Source: Phocaeicola_A sp045647865
GTDB lineage: Bacteria > Bacteroidota > Bacteroidia > Bacteroidales > Bacteroidaceae
Direction: 5' to 3'
NCBI GenBank assembly: GCA_045647865.1
Contig: JAZRMW010000024.1
Coordinates: forward strand, 39,217-103,216
Length of the DNA stretch: 64,000 nt
Shown: piece by piece, positions 59,984-64,000 of the stretch
Position numbering within the stretch: position 1 is the stretch's first letter
How the letters are laid out: every line of letters starts with the position of its first letter
The notes under the pieces: model-generated
What the model was told of the DNA's origin: nothing
Databases searched by the model: none
What the model saw: only the letters and a program-made list of their open reading frames with translations
Position numbers and translations under genes: made by a program

Positions 59984-60997
59984 TCACTCCTTGAAACTCT
60001 CTTTCAGTCGCTCCAGTTCCTCGGCTGTCACAGACATGATGGTACCATGACGGGGGAAGAAGTCCTTAGTGAACGATTCGGGCTGCTCGGTAAATGTATA
60101 GAGGTCTGTGCTGCGCTGGAATTCATAACGTCCCGAGCCGTAGAGGTCATACATCAGGATATATTCCTCTTTGTCGTTGAGTTTAAATACACCGCTACCC
60201 TCCACCGCCGTACGCGTATCGGCATAGGCATCCAAATACTTGAAGTCCTCCACCCATGGACCCTTCAGGCTCTTCGATGTAGCTTGCTGTATGCCGTTCT
60301 TGAACTCGTGGCCACGCTCGTCCTTAGTGTTGCCCTTATAGAAGAGGTGATATACCCCATCCTTGTATATGATATCGTTATCGATAGAGCCATACTTGGC
60401 AGCGAAGAGTTGTTGCGGCTCACTCTCGAATCCCGTGAAGTTCTCATTGGCATAGGCATAGTAGGTGATGAGCGAACGGCGGTCGCTTCGTTGTAGGGTG
60501 AAGTATATCATATACTTCTTTGCCTCACGATCGTAGATACACTGTGGCGCCCACACCCAGTAGGCATCGCCGAAATTCTCAGGAAAGTCCTTCGCGAGGT
60601 GTATCTTGGCATGGTCCCAATGTACCAGATCGTCAGACCTTAGCAATACGATACCCGGATTGCTGCCCCATCCCTGTGCCGGGTCGTGGGTGTACATATC
60701 GGTAGCCACCATGTAGTAGTCTCCCTCCTCGCCACGCATGATGTAGGGATCTCTGATACCCCCGCTATTGCTGATAGTGTCACTGGCAATGACAGGACGA
60801 TTGCCGTTCAAGGCATGCCAAGTCAAGGCATCCTCGCTGATGGCAAAGCGAAGTTGTTCTTGCTGGTGCGGGTCGCCGCCGCCCTCGAAATAGGCAAAGA
60901 GATAACCTGCAAAATCCTGATTGGTGGTAGTACTCTGGGAGGTGCACGACATCATCATCACGGCCCCCAATAGGGATAATAAGCTTATACGTTTCAT
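59984..60997 (-). CDS. GH43-like lipoprotein
   Basis: This 337-residue protein has a lipobox (MMMSCTS) and one five-bladed propeller. Segments typical of the clan are GGIRDPYIMRG (Asp), DAYWVWAPQCIYD, YGSIDNDIIYKDGVYHLFY (Asp) and AVEGSGVFK (Glu), so a GH43-type acidic triad seems present. It aligns by eye with the second propeller of the double GH43 protein encoded at 49244-51691 (IRDPYI, WGxNxGxVLLxSxDLVHW, WAPExxYD). I infer arabinosidase-type activity, unproven. It has its own promoter at 61052-61081, whose -33 element overlaps a GCAAATATTTGC palindrome (61068-61079). Confidence 0.83.
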   Translation of the reverse strand: MKRISLLSLLGAVMMMSCTSQSTTTNQDFAGYLFAYFEGGGDPHQQEQLRFAISEDALTWHALNGNRPVIASDTISNSGGIRDPYIMRGEEGDYYMVATDMYTHDPAQGWGSNPGIVLLRSDDLVHWDHAKIHLAKDFPENFGDAYWVWAPQCIYDREAKKYMIYFTLQRSDRRSLITYYAYANENFTGFESEPQQLFAAKYGSIDNDIIYKDGVYHLFYKGNTKDERGHEFKNGIQQATSKSLKGPWVEDFKYLDAYADTRTAVEGSGVFKLNDKEEYILMYDLYGSGRYEFQRSTDLYTFTEQPESFTKDFFPRHGTIMSVTAEELERLKESFKE

Positions 60998-61051
60998 AGC
61001 TGTAATCTTATATTTTAGATATCAATAAATTAATTCAACGCAAAAATAATA

Positions 61052-61081
61052 CAAATATATTTACAAGGCAAATATTTGCAA
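61052..61081 (-). promoter_or_regulatory. promoter of the GH43-like lipoprotein gene
   Basis: On the minus strand TTG (61081-61079), 19 bp, then TATATTTG (61059-61052). A perfect 12-bp palindrome GCAAATATTTGC (61068-61079) lies inside the spacer next to the -33 and could be an operator. Confidence 0.6.
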
Positions 61082-61108
61082 TAATAATTGACCCTATCAT
61101 TGGGGTGT

Positions 61109-63538
61109 TCATTCTGCTATATTGATAACAACTTCGTGTTCCTGACCAATACCTCTCACGTCATAAGTGACTCCCTTGGGGATGGTAAACTTGTATTTGT
61201 AACGCCCATCTTCCATGCGCTTCCATTCGGAACAAACGTCGCCATGTGGTGTGTGTGTCTTGACACGCGCCCAAGTGATACGCGGTTGATAAGCCAAAGT
61301 AGGATGATTGTCGGGCCGATTGTCCACATGAGGTTCAAACACGATATGGCTGAATCCCGGACGCCCGGGCCGGATGCCGCCCATATAGGCATACATCCAT
61401 TCTGCAACGGCTCCGTAGGCATAATGGTTGAAGGAATTCATGTTCCATTCGTGTTTATTAAAACCCTCTTCACGTTTGTACGAATCCCATCGTTCCCATA
61501 TCGTAGTGGCCCCTTGGTCGATGCTGTAGATCCACGACGGATTCTTGCGTTGTAGCAGCAGGGCATAGGCCAAATCATTCATGCCCTCATCGGTGAGAGT
61601 CTTACATAGTATGCCAGTTCCTACAAAACCTGTGGAGAGACAATAGTCATTCGATTCGATTCTTTGACGCAGACTGTCACGTGCCGCTTGGCGACACTCT
61701 TCAGGGAGGAGATCAAGTTGAAGTGCTAACAGATAGGCCGTCTGAGAGGTTTGTTTCAAACTACCATCCGCCTTCATGTAACGTTGTTGGAACTCTGTAC
61801 GGATGTCGCCGTACAGACGCCTGTAGTGCCGGGCCTCAGCATCTTTTCCCAACTCCATAGAGATGCTATCCATCAACTGTGCGACATAGGCATAGTAAGC
61901 CATGCTCACATAACGACTTTCGATGGGAGCATAGGAGAGCCAATCGCCCGTAGCCGTGCCTGCACCTATATATTTATAACGGATAGCGCCAACCTGCTCT
62001 TGTTGGGTAGCAAGCCACTGCATCCAACGGGTCATACTCTCGTAGTTCTCCTTCAAGATGGTATTATCTCCAGTCATTTCGTACACTGTCCAAGGGACAA
62101 TCACACCGGCATCACCCCAAGCGGCAGTGCCATATCCCCAGAAGTTGGGAAAAGGCGCAATGTCGGGGTAAGCTCCATCCTCGCGTTGTGAGTTGCGCAT
62201 GTCGCGCATCCACTTGCGGTAAAAGTCGGTTGCATCGGAGTTATAAAGAGCTGTGCGGGCAAAGATTTGTGTATCACCAGTCCAGCCAAGGCGTTCGTCG
62301 CGTTGGGGACAATCAGTGGGGACACTCAAAAAATTACCCCGTTGGCCCCACCAGATGTTTCGGTATAACTGATTGACAGTTTCATCAGAACATTCAAACT
62401 CACCCCATTCGCGGATGTCAGAACCTACAACCTGTCCGGCGAGTTTCCGGATTTTTACCTCGTCCGTTGCCGTGATGGAGACATAGCGGAATCCCATGAA
62501 GGTGTGACACGGATGATATTTCTCCCCCTTCTTGTCCCCTCGGAAGGTATATTGCAGTTGTGCATCAGCATCGCGCAGATTGTAGGTCCACACACTGCCA
62601 CCGGGGCCATCATCAAGCCGTCCTTTCCGGTCACCATTATCATTCAGCATTTCTCCATGGCGGAATGTGATTGTCGTACCGGCTTTAGCCTTAGCTTCAA
62701 AATACATCCATCCAACCATGTTTTGTCCCAAATCGACCACTGCTGTTTCGCCTTTGCGCAATATGAATGGTTTGTTCCCCAATTCCCGGTTGGGCTTTAT
62801 CATACCAAATTCCGTTTCGGTCTTGATTGTTTCGTTGTAGAGGATGATGGACCGAGGATGTCTCCACAATTCTTTGTCGCGGACGCGCACTTCAGGACCT
62901 TCAAAGGGAATCACCGCCATATCCATGTCTGTCACAGTCTGCACATTTTTCCAATTTGTCGGCACCCGTCGGGCATCGTACACTTCTCCATCGTAGATGT
63001 CGCCCAGTAACAGCGGCCCGTCATGACTGCATTGCCAAGTCTCATCTGTAAGAGCCACGGTCTGGCCATTCACTTCAAGGGCGGCCTTAAAGGCCAAAGG
63101 AGTATTTCTCCCATAGACACCGCGACTGATCTCTCCGCCCCACCATCCATAGCTCAATTGGGCGTGGATTTCATTCTCCCCCTTATGCAATAAAGCAGTT
63201 ATATCCAAGGCTTGGTAAGTCACCTCTTTCCGATAGTCGGTCCATCCGGGTTTCAGTTCGTGGCCTTCCACCCGCTTCCCGTTCACAATGATGTCATATA
63301 CACCCAGAGCCGTAGCTACCAACCGCGCTTCTTCAGGTCTCTTTTCCAATGTCACTACTTTCCTGAATACTGGCATCGATATTCCTTCCGATGACATTCG
63401 TTGCGACATGGTCGGATAGAGCTGGCTGGTTATCCATTGTGCTTGACTGATTGCACCTTCCCCTTGTGCCTTTAGCGGAAAGGAGTTTATGACCAACAAA
63501 GTCATTAAAGCAAGAAACACATTTCTCATAGCATTCAT
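61109..63538 (-). CDS. GH78 alpha-L-rhamnosidase
   Basis: This 809-residue secreted protein (signal peptide ending LKAQ; a second ATG lies at 63529) has the GH78 order. First come N-terminal beta domains (QAQWITSQLYP, ATALGVYDIIVNGKRVEGHELKPGWTDYRKEVTYQALDIT) and the central GQNMVGWM module. The (alpha/alpha)6 catalytic domain follows with the signature SVPTDCPQRDERLGWTGD, then TATGDWLSYAP and TTIWERWDSY. A C-terminal beta-sandwich (GGIRPGRPGFSHIVFEP) closes it. It cleaves terminal alpha-L-rhamnose, as found in RG-I side chains or backbone ends. It starts 4 bp after the GH106-like gene, so the two are co-transcribed. Confidence 0.94.
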   Translation of the reverse strand: MNAMRNVFLALMTLLVINSFPLKAQGEGAISQAQWITSQLYPTMSQRMSSEGISMPVFRKVVTLEKRPEEARLVATALGVYDIIVNGKRVEGHELKPGWTDYRKEVTYQALDITALLHKGENEIHAQLSYGWWGGEISRGVYGRNTPLAFKAALEVNGQTVALTDETWQCSHDGPLLLGDIYDGEVYDARRVPTNWKNVQTVTDMDMAVIPFEGPEVRVRDKELWRHPRSIILYNETIKTETEFGMIKPNRELGNKPFILRKGETAVVDLGQNMVGWMYFEAKAKAGTTITFRHGEMLNDNGDRKGRLDDGPGGSVWTYNLRDADAQLQYTFRGDKKGEKYHPCHTFMGFRYVSITATDEVKIRKLAGQVVGSDIREWGEFECSDETVNQLYRNIWWGQRGNFLSVPTDCPQRDERLGWTGDTQIFARTALYNSDATDFYRKWMRDMRNSQREDGAYPDIAPFPNFWGYGTAAWGDAGVIVPWTVYEMTGDNTILKENYESMTRWMQWLATQQEQVGAIRYKYIGAGTATGDWLSYAPIESRYVSMAYYAYVAQLMDSISMELGKDAEARHYRRLYGDIRTEFQQRYMKADGSLKQTSQTAYLLALQLDLLPEECRQAARDSLRQRIESNDYCLSTGFVGTGILCKTLTDEGMNDLAYALLLQRKNPSWIYSIDQGATTIWERWDSYKREEGFNKHEWNMNSFNHYAYGAVAEWMYAYMGGIRPGRPGFSHIVFEPHVDNRPDNHPTLAYQPRITWARVKTHTPHGDVCSEWKRMEDGRYKYKFTIPKGVTYDVRGIGQEHEVVINIAE

Positions 63539-63542
63539 ATTA

Positions 63543-64000
63543 TTACTGTCCGTTATCTTTTTTTTGAACTCTCACCTCCACAGGTCCGAACAACCCCGAG
63601 GGGAGCAGGGGGGAGTCGGCGCGGAAGAACTTGAAGGCATAGAACGACTTGCGGCCTTGCGAGGGACGGGGCTTTCCTTGTAGGAGCCAGTCGGGGAGCT
63701 TGGCCATATATTGGCCGGCAACGGGGCTTCCGGGGGCGTATTCATACTTCAATGTCTCGCCCCATTCCACGTCTTCCGGTTCCTGCTCGTCGCCAATCAT
63801 ACGGTTGGGCCACAGGTTCGTCACCTCCACCTCGATGTGGTTGTTGCCTTTCGCCAAAGCCTCGGTGATGTCGCACTCGAAGGGTGCTTTCCACAGTATG
63901 GGGAAAGCGGTGCCGTTAACCGTCACCCGTGCCATATTCTTCAGCTCGCCGAGGGAGAGGATGTAGCGGGCCTCTTTGTCCTTCAACTGTTTTTTCTTCA
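63543..64000 (-). CDS. C-terminal part of GH106-like alpha-L-rhamnosidase
   Basis: The frame is open to the window edge, so only the last 151 or so residues are seen. They form a beta-sandwich (YILSLGELKNMARVTVNGTAFPILWKAPFECDITEALAKGNNHIEVEVTNLWPNRMIGDEQ) typical of the C-terminal galactose-binding-like domain of GH106 rhamnosidases. A closing FYAFKFFRADSPLLPSGLFGPVEVR matches the same family. The catalytic part lies outside. It is the gene immediately upstream of GH78 (4-bp gap), consistent with a rhamnosidase operon. A GH2 enzyme could end with a similar fold, so the family assignment is moderate. Confidence 0.72.
   Translation of the reverse strand, partial: KKKQLKDKEARYILSLGELKNMARVTVNGTAFPILWKAPFECDITEALAKGNNHIEVEVTNLWPNRMIGDEQEPEDVEWGETLKYEYAPGSPVAGQYMAKLPDWLLQGKPRPSQGRKSFYAFKFFRADSPLLPSGLFGPVEVRVQKKDNGQ

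Overview
The window looks like a chromosomal segment of a Bacteroidaceae gut bacterium (Bacteroides or Phocaeicola-like). Four things point there. Promoters repeatedly show the Bacteroidetes -33/-7 signature (TTTG or TTG, 19-20 bp, TAnnTTTG). Arginine synthesis uses the Bacteroides-type N-succinylornithine transcarbamylase. There are many secreted glycan-degrading enzymes. Lipoprotein and Y_Y_Y/AraC regulator families are typical of the group. The species is not determined. I see no tRNA, rRNA, CRISPR array, SusC/SusD pair or prophage.

Layout: 1-3204 is the 3'-truncated gene of a very long coiled-coil surface lipoprotein. It is followed by an AraC-type fragment and a tyrosine recombinase with palindromes on both sides (3301-5003). 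5124-9965 is a proline/arginine operon (proB, an esterase, proA, argF'). 10174-12555 encodes a secreted metzincin-like protein. 12684-16061 holds a DUF2007 gene, an acyl-CoA ligase, its XRE-cupin neighbour and proC. 16247-18135 is an AAA ATPase plus DUF4435/Toprim pair reminiscent of the two-gene architecture of the PARIS anti-phage system. rplS follows.

18707-27526 is a rhamnogalacturonan-I (RG-I) locus with rhamnose mutarotase, two GH105 hydrolases, a PL11 lyase and a PcRGLX/YetA-like protein. 27654-34087 is housekeeping: flippase, ruvB, a TonB-domain lipoprotein, tsf, rpsB, rpsI and rplM. 34444-37632 holds DUF6078, a repeat-rich non-coding stretch with a strongly self-complementary RNA region, an outer-membrane barrel and an AAA/DUF4143 ATPase with three regularly spaced palindromic operators. 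37845-41802 carries asd, a YhcC radical SAM protein, FprA and a PepSY-like protein.

41952-56228 is a five-enzyme minus-strand operon (GH51, double GH43, GH88 and two proteins with alginate-lyase-like folds). It diverges from a membrane-anchored sensor/AraC regulator that lacks the kinase and receiver domains of hybrid two-component systems. 56446-59951 holds a BASS transporter, menG/ubiE, menA and DUF554. 59984-64000 starts another rhamnose/arabinose-directed enzyme set (GH43, GH78, GH106 C-terminus).

How the genes work together: the enzyme blocks suggest stepwise breakdown of RG-I-type pectin and an arabinose-decorated acidic glycan. Lyases would leave unsaturated uronates for GH105/GH88. 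GH51, GH43, GH78 and GH106 would trim arabinose and rhamnose, and RhaM would feed rhamnose catabolism. A second theme is non-coding architecture. One MITE-like palindrome family sits at three convergent gene junctions. Other features are a 185-bp element with perfect terminal repeats, operator-like arrays and hairpin clusters. All functional names come from sequence reading alone. No database search was run.
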